A DNA stretch of 64,000 bases from Pirellulales bacterium (GTDB taxonomy: Bacteria > Planctomycetota > Planctomycetia > Pirellulales > JAEUIK01): positions 1 to 64,000 of the forward strand of contig JAHBXR010000010.1 of assembly GCA_019636335.1 (NCBI GenBank). Reading direction: 5' to 3'. The position numbers were made by a program, and so were the translations under genes. Shown piece by piece: positions 19,442 to 28,767 of this stretch. Each line of letters starts with the position of its first letter. The stretch's first letter is position 1. The notes under the pieces were generated by a model. The model saw only the letters and a program-made list of their open reading frames with translations. It had not been told where the DNA came from and did no database searches.

Positions 19442-20943
19442 TCGAGTTGCATCTTCCCTGGCTCGAGCTGACGCTCGTCTCGCTCGTGATCGGCTCGGTC
19501 TGGGTCAACCGCCTGCGCGAACCGAACAAAGCGATGCGCCTGGCCCTCATCTTCTCGGGCTTCGCGCTGCTGTGTACGGTCGGCGCCTGGCAGGACTTCG
19601 GCATCCTCGAGCAATTCGAGGCGCACGACCTGGGGGACTTCGTGGCCGACTTTGCCGGCAACGACATCATCGTCATCGACGAGTTCAGCGCGCCGCTGCT
19701 GCCGCTCGCGGCGTTGCTTTACTTTCTGACGATCCTCTCCACGTCCCTGACCAAGCTGGAGCGATTTTCCTTCTCGCGCGCCCTGGCCGGCGAAGCGATC
19801 CTGCTGACGACCTTGAGCTGCCAGCATCCCTGGGCCGTCATCGCCCTGCTGGCGGCCGGCACGCTTCTACCCGGCTGGGAATTGATTCAGCGCGGCCGGC
19901 CGATTCGCGTCTACGCATTGCACATGGGAGTGTACATCGCACTGCTCGTGGCGGGGCAGTGGCTCGTCGATCGAAACGCTATCGAAGATCCCACTTGGAT
20001 TGCCGGCGTATCGCTTCTGATGGCCGCCGTGTTGTTGCGGAGCGGTGTCGTGCCGGTCCACATCTGGATCACCGACCTCTTCGAGAACGCCAGCTTCGGC
20101 ACGGCGATTCTCACCGTCACGCCGATGGTGGGCGCCTACGCGGCCATGCGTCTCGTGCTGCCCATCGCTCCACAGTGGGCCCTGCAAAGCATCGCCATTC
20201 TGTCGCTCGTCACGGCGATCTACGCGGCTGGCATGTCGCTCGTGCAGCGCGAAGCGCGCCGCTTTTTCTGCTACATGTTCCTGAGCAATGCCTCGCTCGT
20301 GCTGGTCGGCCTCGAAATCGCCACGCCGATCGGCCTGACGGGCGCCCTGTGCGTCTGGCTCTCGGTCGGGCTCTCGCTGCTGGGGTTCGGGCTCACCTTG
20401 CGCTGCCTCGAGGCACGCACGGGTCGTCTTTCGCTCCAAGAATTTCACGGGCTGTACGAACATACGCCCATGCTGGCGGTCTTCTTCTTGCTCACGGGGC
20501 TGGCCAGCATTGGCTTCCCGGGCACGATCGGCTTCATCGGCGCCGAGTTGCTCGTCGATGGCGCCGTGCAGGCCTATCCCTTGATCGGCGGCGCCGTGGT
20601 GATCGTGGCGGCACTCAATGGCCTGGCCGTGCTGCAGGTCTACTTCCGCATCTTCACGGGCACGCGGCACGTCACCTCGATCAATCTGCGCAGCCAGTTG
20701 CCGGAAAAGATCGCGGTCCTCTCCCTCTCGCTGCTGATCATCGGGGGGGGACTCTATCCGCAGCCCGGCGTAAAATCGCGTTACCACGCGGCCGAGGAGT
20801 TGATCGGCATGCGGGGCGAGGTGCTCGAGGAGTGGCACGACGACACCGAGGAAGAAATCGTCGACGACGAGCACGACGCCCACTCGGCCCTGCCATCCCG
20901 GCACGAAGCCATCCCCGTGGCAAGCGTCACGGCCAACGATTAG
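19438..20943 (+). CDS. Second proton-conducting membrane subunit (NuoM/NuoN/MrpD-like)
   Basis: 501 residues, about 13 membrane segments, of the same complex-I antiporter superfamily but clearly different from its neighbour. The conserved segments are [20 protein letters not shown], the following [32 protein letters not shown] and [20 protein letters not shown]. An acidic C-terminal tail ([19 protein letters not shown]) is unusual. It is joined to dabB by an ATGA overlap, so dabA-dabB-this gene form one tightly coupled unit. A two-channel Dab complex is the simplest reading; most characterised Dab systems have a single membrane subunit. Confidence 0.9.
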   Translation: MIELHLPWLELTLVSLVIGSVWVNRLREPNKAMRLALIFSGFALLCTVGAWQDFGILEQFEAHDLGDFVADFAGNDIIVIDEFSAPLLPLAALLYFLTILSTSLTKLERFSFSRALAGEAILLTTLSCQHPWAVIALLAAGTLLPGWELIQRGRPIRVYALHMGVYIALLVAGQWLVDRNAIEDPTWIAGVSLLMAAVLLRSGVVPVHIWITDLFENASFGTAILTVTPMVGAYAAMRLVLPIAPQWALQSIAILSLVTAIYAAGMSLVQREARRFFCYMFLSNASLVLVGLEIATPIGLTGALCVWLSVGLSLLGFGLTLRCLEARTGRLSLQEFHGLYEHTPMLAVFFLLTGLASIGFPGTIGFIGAELLVDGAVQAYPLIGGAVVIVAALNGLAVLQVYFRIFTGTRHVTSINLRSQLPEKIAVLSLSLLIIGGGLYPQPGVKSRYHAAEELIGMRGEVLEEWHDDTEEEIVDDEHDAHSALPSRHEAIPVASVTAND

Positions 20944-20954
20944 GTCCCGGCCAC

Positions 20955-22028
20955 TCAAGGTGTCGGCGCCATGCCGCTCGCTGGCAGCCAAAGTTCGCGC
21001 AAGAATTGCTCGATCGCCTGGGCAGCCACGGCGTGGGCCGCCTCGTTCGGGTGAGCGTCGTGGGCGTTCACCACCCAATGCTCGCTTGGCTGTTGCAGGA
21101 ATAGCGGCCTCAGATCGAGCACCGGGGCGAAGGCCAATTCTGTGCGCAGTTGGTCCTGAATGCGCGCGAACGCCGGGTCCTCGAGATCGTGCAGAAACGG
21201 AAACAGCACGATGGCGAATCCCATGCCGCGCTGCAGGCAATACTGCTGCAGCCCTTGCAGACGCTCTTTGTGAGTGCGCCATAAATCGCTGTCGTATGCC
21301 TTGGCGATCTGCGGATAGTAACTGGCCGCGTCGGGGTCCGTGGCCGCGATACGCCGCGAAAGGAACGTGTTGAGGAAGTAACTGTGCCGGGCCAGGAAGG
21401 GGAGCTCGTCGTATCGCTGCTTGATCCGCAGACCAACTTGGTCCCAGCCCGGCATCAAGTCGCTGATATCGTTGGGACAATACGCGACGAGCACGAAGTT
21501 CGTGCGATAGCCTTTGATGAGCGCCGTTTGCAGCAGATACCACTCGCGTCCCGTGTTGGCGCCGTTTTCACCGAAGCTATGAATCTCCCAGTCGGTGGGG
21601 TGCATCGCGCGCAGACGATTGACAAAGCGATCTTCTACCTGCGGCACTCCCGCAGCGGCGGTGAACGAATCGCCCAGCACGGTGACGCGCCAGCGCCCCG
21701 GCTGCGGGCGGTTGGCATAGTCGACGTTGTCGCGGAAGCCGAGGTTGTTGAACTGATAGTGCCGCGCGTGCCAGCGCTTCGACGCCTTCGACATGTCGAG
21801 CACGTCGGTTTCGTCGTAGAAAAACCGGTAATACAGCTCGGCGCCGGCCAAGATCAGCGAGAGCAAAAACAAGGTGATGAAAAGCTGTCCCGCCAGCCAC
21901 GCCCACCGACGGCGCCCTCCCTGGCTGCGCCGGTAGTAGCGCACGGCCGCGCACGACGCCACGAAGAGCACGACCGGCGCCAGCGCGATCAAGGCCAAGA
22001 CAACAAGGTCGCCCACCGTTTCGGACAA
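20955..22028 (-). CDS. Membrane-anchored SGNH/GDSL hydrolase-like protein
   Basis: About 357 residues. Two hydrophobic segments at the N-terminus (LVVLALIALAPVVLFVASCA and LFITLFLLSLILAGAEL) precede an SGNH esterase domain with nucleophile motif VTVLGDSFTAAAG, block II Gly (SFGENGANTG), block III Asn (YCPNDISD) and a C-terminal HDAHPNEAAHAV catalytic Asp/His. Planctomycetes have many such proteins, probably acting on acylated polysaccharides at the envelope. I chose a TTG at 22028 because AGGAG lies 6 nt upstream; an in-frame GTG at 22064 would add 12 residues but has no such site. It converges on the Dab operon with an 11-nt gap. Confidence 0.8.
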   Translation of the reverse strand: MSETVGDLVVLALIALAPVVLFVASCAAVRYYRRSQGGRRRWAWLAGQLFITLFLLSLILAGAELYYRFFYDETDVLDMSKASKRWHARHYQFNNLGFRDNVDYANRPQPGRWRVTVLGDSFTAAAGVPQVEDRFVNRLRAMHPTDWEIHSFGENGANTGREWYLLQTALIKGYRTNFVLVAYCPNDISDLMPGWDQVGLRIKQRYDELPFLARHSYFLNTFLSRRIAATDPDAASYYPQIAKAYDSDLWRTHKERLQGLQQYCLQRGMGFAIVLFPFLHDLEDPAFARIQDQLRTELAFAPVLDLRPLFLQQPSEHWVVNAHDAHPNEAAHAVAAQAIEQFLRELWLPASGMAPTP

Positions 22029-22109
22029 GGATGGCTCCTGCAAACGCGTGTGCCGTCGCGGCACGGTTTGAAGTAATCAGTCCATCCTAATCCGAGAAGA
22101 GCTCGACGC

Positions 22110-23687
22110 TCAGGAGATCGCCGCGAATGCTTGTTCGCCCGGCTTGATACCGGCAGCGAGCTTCGCGCGCCCATCCGCCGCCAAATGCTCGAGCAGGGCG
22201 TGGACCGTCTCGACCGCGTCGGCGGCGCCGATCGCGGCGGCCACCTGCTCGGCCGTCTGGGCCTCGGACCCCAGCGCCGCCACCACCTTGTTCTGCAGCG
22301 CGAGCACGCTCGCGGCGGCCTTCTTGCCCGCCTCGACCCCCGGCTGGTGATAGGCATTGATGCCGACCAGCGAACCGTAAAACCCCACGGCCCGTTCGAA
22401 CAGCGCGATCAAAAGCCCAATCGTCCGCGCCTCGACGCGCCGAATCGTGATCGTCATCGACTGCCGCTCATTGCCGAAGAGCGCCTCGCGCGTGCCGAGC
22501 AGAAAGCCGTGCAGATAGTCACCGGCCGTGATGCCCGGCTCGACCTCGACGGCGTCGCCGCCACTTTCGAGCACGCGAATGAAGGTCACGAAGAAGTTGT
22601 TCACGCCGTCGCGCAACTGCTGCACGAAGGCGTGCTGGTCGGTCGAGCCCTTGTTGCCATAGACGGCGATGCCCTGATCGACGCGTTCGCCCTGCAGATT
22701 CAAACGCTTGCCCAGCGATTCCATGACGAGTTGCTGCAGGTATCGGCTGAACAACAACAGCCGATCCTTGTAGGGGAGCACGACCATATCTTTCTTGCCC
22801 CGGCCGTCGGTGGCGTGATACCACATCAGGGCCAGCAAGGCCGCGGGATTATGGGGGGTGTCGTGCTGGCGCGTCACCTGGTCGCACGCCGCGGCGCCGG
22901 CCAACATGCCCCGGATATCGATCCCTTGCAGCGCCGCGGGCAACAAGCCGACCGCGCTCAGTTCGCTCGTGCGTCCGCCCACCCAATCCCACATTGGGAA
23001 GCGGGCCACCCAACGCTCGGCCTCGGCCTGCTGGTCGAGGTGCGAGCCCTCGCCCGTGATGGCCACCGCATGCCGGCCAAAGTCGAGTCCCGCCGCACGG
23101 TAGGCCGCCGCCGTGTTGACCATGGCGTTGCGCGTGTCGGGCGTGCCGCCGCTCTTGCTGATCACGATCGCCAGGGTCTCGTCCAGATGCCCCGCCAGCC
23201 GGCGCAGCACGCGATCGATGCCGTCGGGATCCGTGTTGTCGATGAACGAGACTTCCATCTTATCGGTGGCCGGATCCCCCAGGGCATCGTGTACGAACAT
23301 CGGTCCCAGGGCCGATCCGCCGATGCCGATCGACAGCACGCGGGTAAACTTGCCACCACGGGGAGACTTAACGCGCCCGGCATGGACGTCGGCGGCGAAT
23401 TTCTCGATGCGGTCAAGCGTGCTCGTGATCTCCGCGCCGATCTCCTTGCTGGGAGCCAATTCGGGAGCGCGGAGCCAATAGTGCCCCACCATGCGTTTCT
23501 CGTCCGGGTTGGCGATTGCGCCTCCTTCGAGCGCGTCCATCGCGCGATAGGCCGCGATCATCGCCGGAGCCATCCGCTGGAAGAAATCGTCGCCGAACGT
23601 CATTCGGCTGATGTCGAGCGAGAGATCCAAGTCGCTCGACTGGCACAAATGCTGCTGGTATCGCTGCCACAATGCGCGCGAATCCAT
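22110..23687 (-). CDS. pgi: Glucose-6-phosphate isomerase
   Basis: Interconverts glucose-6-phosphate and fructose-6-phosphate in glycolysis and gluconeogenesis. 525 residues. Sugar-phosphate-binding SIS folds are marked by [34 protein letters not shown] and [13 protein letters not shown]. The catalytic region [19 protein letters not shown] contains the conserved Gln-His, and the C-terminal Lys follows in [13 protein letters not shown]. The length and the ATG start are normal. The gene is alone on this strand between the SGNH hydrolase and a metallopeptidase. Confidence 0.96.
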   Translation of the reverse strand: MDSRALWQRYQQHLCQSSDLDLSLDISRMTFGDDFFQRMAPAMIAAYRAMDALEGGAIANPDEKRMVGHYWLRAPELAPSKEIGAEITSTLDRIEKFAADVHAGRVKSPRGGKFTRVLSIGIGGSALGPMFVHDALGDPATDKMEVSFIDNTDPDGIDRVLRRLAGHLDETLAIVISKSGGTPDTRNAMVNTAAAYRAAGLDFGRHAVAITGEGSHLDQQAEAERWVARFPMWDWVGGRTSELSAVGLLPAALQGIDIRGMLAGAAACDQVTRQHDTPHNPAALLALMWYHATDGRGKKDMVVLPYKDRLLLFSRYLQQLVMESLGKRLNLQGERVDQGIAVYGNKGSTDQHAFVQQLRDGVNNFFVTFIRVLESGGDAVEVEPGITAGDYLHGFLLGTREALFGNERQSMTITIRRVEARTIGLLIALFERAVGFYGSLVGINAYHQPGVEAGKKAAASVLALQNKVVAALGSEAQTAEQVAAAIGAADAVETVHALLEHLAADGRAKLAAGIKPGEQAFAAIS

Positions 23688-23819
23688 CCCGTGGTCTCCT
23701 CAGAGGACGCCTGCTGGTGATTGCGCGTAACCTAATACGCCTGGCACGGATCGTCAAACGGAGCCGTGGGCGAGCGAGGATGGCGTGCGGGGAACACCAG
23801 CCCACGCGGCGGCAGGCTG

Positions 23820-24840
23820 CTACCACTTGAGCTGCATGACCCAGTCCTGAAACTCTCGATCGAGTTCCTCCCAGGTCCGTGGAGCCAGCACGGCCAACAC
23901 CGCTTGATCGCCTTGGGCATCGGACCGGCGATCGGCGCGGAATCGCCGGAAGAACTCATCGAGCTTGTCCTGCCGCTGCAGGTAAAGGCAAAAGTAACGC
24001 GCATAAGCATAGTTCAGGCCGACGTTGTCCGAGCGGAAATCATCGTCGGCAATCAGCGACTGCAGCGACCGCAAGCGTCCTTGCTGAATGGCTTGCTGCA
24101 GGATCGGCAGGCGCCAGTTCTCCAGCCCATCGATGCCCGACTCATCGTCGCGAATGCGACACTGCTCGTGCAGCGAGGCCAGTCCTTCATTGAACCAGTC
24201 GGGCACCTTGGGGAAGTCGAAGTCCATCAAGGCATGGGTCAATTCGTGGACGAGCGTCCCCCCCCCGGTCGCGATGTTCATCACCAGCACGCGCTGGCTC
24301 GGCTTGTAGTAGCCGAACACCGAGATGCCCGCCTCGCCATAGAGATCCTGGGCATAGTGGTTGTAGCTTGCCTCGTCGCGGAAGAGGAGCACAGTGACCG
24401 GGCAATCGGGCGCCACGCGGAAGTAGCTCTTCGCCATCGCCCGCGAGGCTGGACCGATCGTCCGATGATGCCATTCCTCGAGTTCCTCGCGGCTCAGGTC
24501 TCCACCGATGACGAAGGGGGCGTGAACCACCACGGCGCAGCCTTCGCCCAGTCGGCCGGTCAACTCGTCCGCCACGCCCTCGCATTGGGTCACCAGCTTG
24601 TCAGAAGGCGGATTGGCCGCCACCGCGCCGGCCGTGCGCTCGGCGAACGTCTGCTCGGCGCTGGCCGCGTCGAGCGTGAAGGGTTCCGCGGCATTCACCG
24701 GCAACACGTCGGCCGCCATGGGGAGCGGAGAGAGCGGTAGCTCGGGGCGCGCCCAGCGCGAGAGCGCGAGCGACGCACAGACGATGGGGACGGGCCCCAG
24801 CACGAGGATCGAAAGACGATGTCGATTCAAGACAACAAGC
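23820..24840 (-). CDS. Putative zinc metallopeptidase (HExxH, peptidase-MA-like), membrane-anchored
   Basis: The C-terminal half holds a gluzincin-type site: TLVHELTHALMDFDFPKVPD (His-Glu-x-x-His), then WFNEGLASLHEQ with a candidate third zinc ligand Glu. Upstream, a hydrophobic segment (HRLSILVLGPVPIVCASLAL) forms a signal anchor. The protein probably acts outside the cytoplasm. The start is uncertain. The frame stays open to 25202, but that extension overlaps the promoter of the divergent TPR gene and is low-complexity, so I placed the start at a TTG (24840) just before the hydrophobic segment. Length there is about 339 residues. The substrate is unknown. Confidence 0.7.
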
Positions 24841-25186
24841 CCAGCAACGCGGCCAATCAGCGAGGATTGCCCAGGTGTTTCTTGCGCGCCCGAGGGGGAT
24901 TGCGTCGTGACGCTCGGCGCGGACCGCGTGCTTCCATGCGCTGCTTCGATTCTACGCCGCGCGTGCGGAACTGGGGAGTCTCCGCCCGCCACGAAAACCG
25001 CGCGCACCGTGTGGCTTTGCTGGTCGCGCCGGATGTGCGGCGCGCCGGTCGAAAACAAGCCGCGCAACCCCACCAGATCGGACTCGCATAGCGTCGCCGA
25101 GGGCAAATGGGCATAATGTGTGCGGGTTAGCCAAGGTTTGCGGCCCTCCCTCCCCATTACGCCCGCCAAGAACGGAGTTCGACACG
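24841..25186. other. Divergent intergenic region, frame open but probably non-coding
   Basis: 346 nt between the metallopeptidase and the TPR gene. The leftward frame is open through it, giving an Arg/Ser/Pro-rich sequence with no domain. It should hold the promoters of both flanking genes; no clear -35/-10 pair was identified. Confidence 0.4.
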
Positions 25187-26839
25187 ATGCGTCGGCATTC
25201 AATTCTCACGATTCTGCTGGCTCTGTTCCTTGCGCTGGGGGCCGTCGATCACGCCCTGGCGGCCAACGAAGGGCAGGCAGCGCTCGACCAGGCGCTCGAG
25301 CTCAAGCTCTCGGCAACCAATGTGGGCGAGCTGTCACAAGTCATCGAGCTTTGCAAGAAGTCGCTCCAGGACGGACTCGATGCGGACAACGAAAAGTTCG
25401 CCAAGGGCTTGCTCGCCTCAACCTTGATTCAGCGCGCGACGCTCCTCACGGGCGTGCTGTTCTCTGGCGGCACGATTCCGGCCCAGCTCGCCGTCGAGAT
25501 CCCACGCATGCGGGCCCTGGCCCAGCAAGATCTCGAAGACGCGCTGACCTTCGACGATCGACAACCGCACGCCCACTATCTGCTCTCGCGTCTGTATGCC
25601 CTGTCAAACGGCAACCGCGACAAGGCGCGCACCGCCGCCGAAGAGGCTATCCGCCTCTCCGGCGATGACACGCTGCTCGCCGCCCGAGCCCACGTCGTAA
25701 GGGCCCTGCTGCGAGAAAAGCCCGAGGAAATTGCCGCCGAGCTCGACACGGCGCTCGAGCTGGCTCCCGAGGATCCGGAAGTCCTCCGTGCCCGCGGAGC
25801 GCACGCCCTCGAGCATCGCGACCTCGCCAAGGCCATCGAGGTGATGAAGCTGGCCGTCGAAGTGGAAAGAGAACGAGCCGACAATCACGAACTGCTCGGC
25901 ATGGCCTTCGCCCTGAATCAACAATTCGACGAGGCGCTGGCCGAACTGGACCGCGCGCTCGAACTCGCCCCCGACGATCCGTCGGCCCACCTGCTGCGCG
26001 CCCGCGTCCGGCTGGCCAAGGCCAAGCCGGAAGAAGCGGTCGAAGACATCGACCAGGTGTTCACGACGCGTCCCGCCACGGCCGATGCCTTGTTGCTCCG
26101 AGCGCTGGCCTATCAGCAGCTCGGCAAAATCGAACGTGCCTTGACCGATATCGATGAGGCACTCGGCATGCAGCCCGAGTTCGTGCCGGCGCTCCGCATC
26201 CGCGCCGTGCTGCTGGCCAGCAACGGCCAGGTGGACGATGCGCTGGCCGATCTCGAGAAGGTGCGTGCCCAGCAGCCGGAAGATATCGAGACGCTACTGC
26301 AATTGGGCGCCCTTTATCGTCAGAAGAAGGACGCCTCGAAGGCGATCGAGCTGTACGATGAGGCCCTCAAGTACGAACCGGAAAGCTGGTTTGTGCTGCA
26401 CAGCCGCGGCGACGCCTATCTCTCGATCAGCAAGCAGGCCGAGGCCCTGGCCGACTACGACGCCGCCGTGAAGTTGCACCAGGAGAGCCCGAATCTGTTG
26501 AACAATCTCGCCTGGCTGCTCGCCACTTCACCCGACGACAAGTTGCGAGACGGCAAACGAGCCATCGAACTGGCCACCAAGGCGGGCGAGCTTACCGATT
26601 TCAAAGAGGCCTACATCCTGAGCACCATCGCCGCCAGCTATGCCGAGGCGGGCGATATGGAAAAGGCCCTGGAATGGTCGACCAAGGCCGTCGACCTGAG
26701 TCCCGCCGAATTGAAGGAAAACATCAAGCAAGAACTCGCTAGTTACCAGCAGGGCAAACCCTGGCGCGAGCTCCAGTCGGACGGCGACACCGGTGCCGGC
26801 GCAGACGACGCATCCGAAAAATCCGCGGACGAAAAGTAA
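25187..26839 (+). CDS. Exported TPR-repeat protein
   Basis: 550 residues. It begins with a signal peptide (LTILLALFLALGAVDHALAA) followed by at least eight tetratricopeptide repeats, with typical segments DPEVLRARGAHALEHRDLAK, NHELLGMAFALNQQFDEALA, DALLLRALAYQQLGKIERAL and SWFVLHSRGDAYLSISKQAE. The Asp/Glu/Lys-rich C-terminus (SEKSADEK) is probably disordered. TPRs mediate protein contacts; no enzymatic motif is seen. The ATG at 25187 has a CGGAG site 10 nt away. It is convergent with the SDR gene across a CCAGGGC/GCCCTGG hairpin. Confidence 0.85.
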   Translation: MRRHSILTILLALFLALGAVDHALAANEGQAALDQALELKLSATNVGELSQVIELCKKSLQDGLDADNEKFAKGLLASTLIQRATLLTGVLFSGGTIPAQLAVEIPRMRALAQQDLEDALTFDDRQPHAHYLLSRLYALSNGNRDKARTAAEEAIRLSGDDTLLAARAHVVRALLREKPEEIAAELDTALELAPEDPEVLRARGAHALEHRDLAKAIEVMKLAVEVERERADNHELLGMAFALNQQFDEALAELDRALELAPDDPSAHLLRARVRLAKAKPEEAVEDIDQVFTTRPATADALLLRALAYQQLGKIERALTDIDEALGMQPEFVPALRIRAVLLASNGQVDDALADLEKVRAQQPEDIETLLQLGALYRQKKDASKAIELYDEALKYEPESWFVLHSRGDAYLSISKQAEALADYDAAVKLHQESPNLLNNLAWLLATSPDDKLRDGKRAIELATKAGELTDFKEAYILSTIAASYAEAGDMEKALEWSTKAVDLSPAELKENIKQELASYQQGKPWRELQSDGDTGAGADDASEKSADEK

Positions 26840-26867
26840 CTCGGCGTGAGCTTGTGCCTGCAAGTCG

Positions 26868-26886
26868 CCAGGGCGTTCTGCCCTGG
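26868..26886. terminator. Possible bidirectional terminator hairpin
   Basis: A 7-bp GC-rich stem, CCAGGGC (26868-26874) and GCCCTGG (26880-26886), with a GTTCT loop between two convergent genes. There is no U-tract, so the call rests on position and stem only. Confidence 0.4.
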
Positions 26887-26911
26887 GCATCTGCGTCTTG
26901 ATGCTGCGCCT

Positions 26912-27667
26912 TTAGGGAATGGTTACCCGGCCCCCCGAGGCCACCACGGTTTGCCCCGTCATGAAGCTCGATTCTTCGCTCAGCAAGAAGCGAATCACGT
27001 TGGCCAACTCGTGCGGCTCGCCGATGCGTTGCATGGGCGTTTCCTCGATCACGCGGCGCATCGTCTCTGCGGAAAGAACGTGTGCCATCTCGGTCTCGAC
27101 GAGACCGGGCGCCACGCAATTGATACGGACGTTGTGCGGGGCAAACGCCTCGGCGCAACATCGCGTCATGGCTATCACGCCGGCCTTGGCCGACGCATAG
27201 TGAATTTGCATCTTGCGCGGCCGCAAAGCGGCGATCGACGAGACGGTGACGATGCGGCCGAAGCCACGGCGGATCATCTCATCCTTGACCGCGAACACCG
27301 CCAGATACGCTCCGTTCAGATTCACGTCGATCGTTTCGCGCCAGGTCTCGTAATCGAGCTCGGTGTGGTCGCGCACGTTGCTGATGGCGCCGCAATGCGC
27401 TAGTAGATCGATCGGGCCAAGCTGCTCGCGCGTCGTCGCGACCAGCGCCTCGACTTCGTCGGGCTTCGCCACGTTGCAGGGATGGCAAAAAGCGCGTCGC
27501 CCCAGGGCCTGCAATTCGACGACCGTGCGATCGGCGTCCGCACGGCGTGTCGCATAGCTGATCGCCACATCGGCCCCTTCCGAGGCCAGACGCAGGGCCG
27601 TCGCGCGGCCGATCCCGCGCGAACCACCGGTCACCAGGGCAACTTTGCCCGCAAAATGCTCGCTCAT
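26912..27667 (-). CDS. SDR-family oxidoreductase (FabG-like 3-oxoacyl-ACP reductase)
   Basis: 251 residues of classical short-chain dehydrogenase/reductase. The cofactor motif is ALVTGGSRGIGRATAL. The catalytic residues are Ser in TVSSIAALRP and Tyr/Lys in IHYASAKAGVIAM, with the typical INCVAPGLVETEM after them. The segment CNVAKPDEVEAL fits the Asp-site loop of NADP-type FabG enzymes. The ATG at 27667 has a GGAG site 9 nt upstream; longer upstream frames overlap the neighbouring gene region. It is read in the same direction as the ATC-hydrolase-like gene that ends just 53 nt upstream of it. It might be a true FabG or a general NAD(P)H-dependent ketoreductase. Confidence 0.9.
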   Translation of the reverse strand: MSEHFAGKVALVTGGSRGIGRATALRLASEGADVAISYATRRADADRTVVELQALGRRAFCHPCNVAKPDEVEALVATTREQLGPIDLLAHCGAISNVRDHTELDYETWRETIDVNLNGAYLAVFAVKDEMIRRGFGRIVTVSSIAALRPRKMQIHYASAKAGVIAMTRCCAEAFAPHNVRINCVAPGLVETEMAHVLSAETMRRVIEETPMQRIGEPHELANVIRFLLSEESSFMTGQTVVASGGRVTIP

Positions 27668-27720
27668 GCTTGGGCGCTCCGGCTCGCCATCGAGTCGCCA
27701 GAGCGATGCTCCTTCAAAGT

Positions 27721-28413
27721 TTAATGAGACTCGCCGCTGGCCGCCTTTTCGCGTTGGGCGATGTCCAGTGCCTTCTGGTCCAGTTGCAGGGTGTACGTCT
27801 GCCAGGCGGTTTGCTCCTCGCTCGGCTGTTCGTTCGAACGCCACATGGTGAAATGGCAGGTCGGCGCCCCAGCGGGAATCGTCGTGTCGAACCGCACGTC
27901 GAAGCCGTGTTCCGCGCCGAACTCGCGCATCGCCTCGATCATCCCTTCGACGAAGTAGCGCTGCACGCGACAATCGAACGCCTGGTAGTGGTCTTGATGC
28001 GGACACCAGAGAATATCGAAGCTGACCTGCCGGTCGCTGTCGATCTTCGGATCCTCGAGCGAAGCGTAGCAGATGCGATTGATCACCGTGGCATAAAAGC
28101 TGAGAAACTCGGCCTCGGTCATTTCGGCGGGCTTCTCGGTGCCTGCCAGCAACTGCCGGCCCACATCGAGCCCGACGCGGCGCAAGGCGTCGTAAACCGC
28201 CTGCTGCCCGTCACGACCGAAGGCCCGCTCGCACGACTTGAGAATCTCGATGACCGCCATGGCCTGCATGGTGCCCCACTGCCAGAGCGTGGCCGGGTCG
28301 AAATCGGTCTTCGCCAGCACCTCCTCTTTCAGCCGCTGAAGCCCCTTGGCATAAGGCTGATTGAACTGGAACTGTTGCCAGGCCGGCTCCGGTCGGTGTT
28401 GCCAGTGGGCCAT
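27721..28413 (-). CDS. L-2-amino-thiazoline-4-carboxylic acid hydrolase-like protein
   Basis: 230 residues. The C-terminal half resembles the ATC hydrolase family: FDILWCPHQDHYQAFDCRVQ, RYFVEGMIEAMREFGAEHGF and PAGAPTCHFTMWR, with the Cys/His positions conserved in that group. The N-terminal half is helical (LWQWGTMQAMAVIEILKSCE). The characterised homologue opens a thiazoline ring in L-cysteine formation; most planctomycete members are untested. The ATG at 28413 has GGGGAG 9 nt away. Between it and the tRNA gene lie 190 nt with no further gene. Confidence 0.65.
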   Translation of the reverse strand: MAHWQHRPEPAWQQFQFNQPYAKGLQRLKEEVLAKTDFDPATLWQWGTMQAMAVIEILKSCERAFGRDGQQAVYDALRRVGLDVGRQLLAGTEKPAEMTEAEFLSFYATVINRICYASLEDPKIDSDRQVSFDILWCPHQDHYQAFDCRVQRYFVEGMIEAMREFGAEHGFDVRFDTTIPAGAPTCHFTMWRSNEQPSEEQTAWQTYTLQLDQKALDIAQREKAASGESH

Positions 28414-28600
28414 CGCGTAGGCTCCCCAAAAGAGTCTGCCGAGCAGCCCGCAGAGGGGCGGAGCCCGGGCGGAATTCCCCGTGAAAGGCTCGCGCCGAAC
28501 TGGCCGAGCGAGAACAGCATAAGATCGCCAGAGCCCCGCCGCCACGTGGCCTTTACGACCCGGCGCGAGTGTCCTATGCTTTGCCTGCCCTTGGACTTGC

Positions 28601-28676
<76 letters not shown>

Positions 28677-28767
28677 GTTGGCGGTCGCGACGCAAACCCC
28701 TTATATCATTGGGGGTTTCGCCCGCGAGCACAGCAGGTTATCACTGCGACCTTGGACTGTCAAGGCG

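Noticed and set aside
8056-20943. Evidence of autotrophy
   Set aside because: No RuBisCO, phosphoribulokinase or carboxysome genes are in the window; Dab and SulP genes also occur in heterotrophs.
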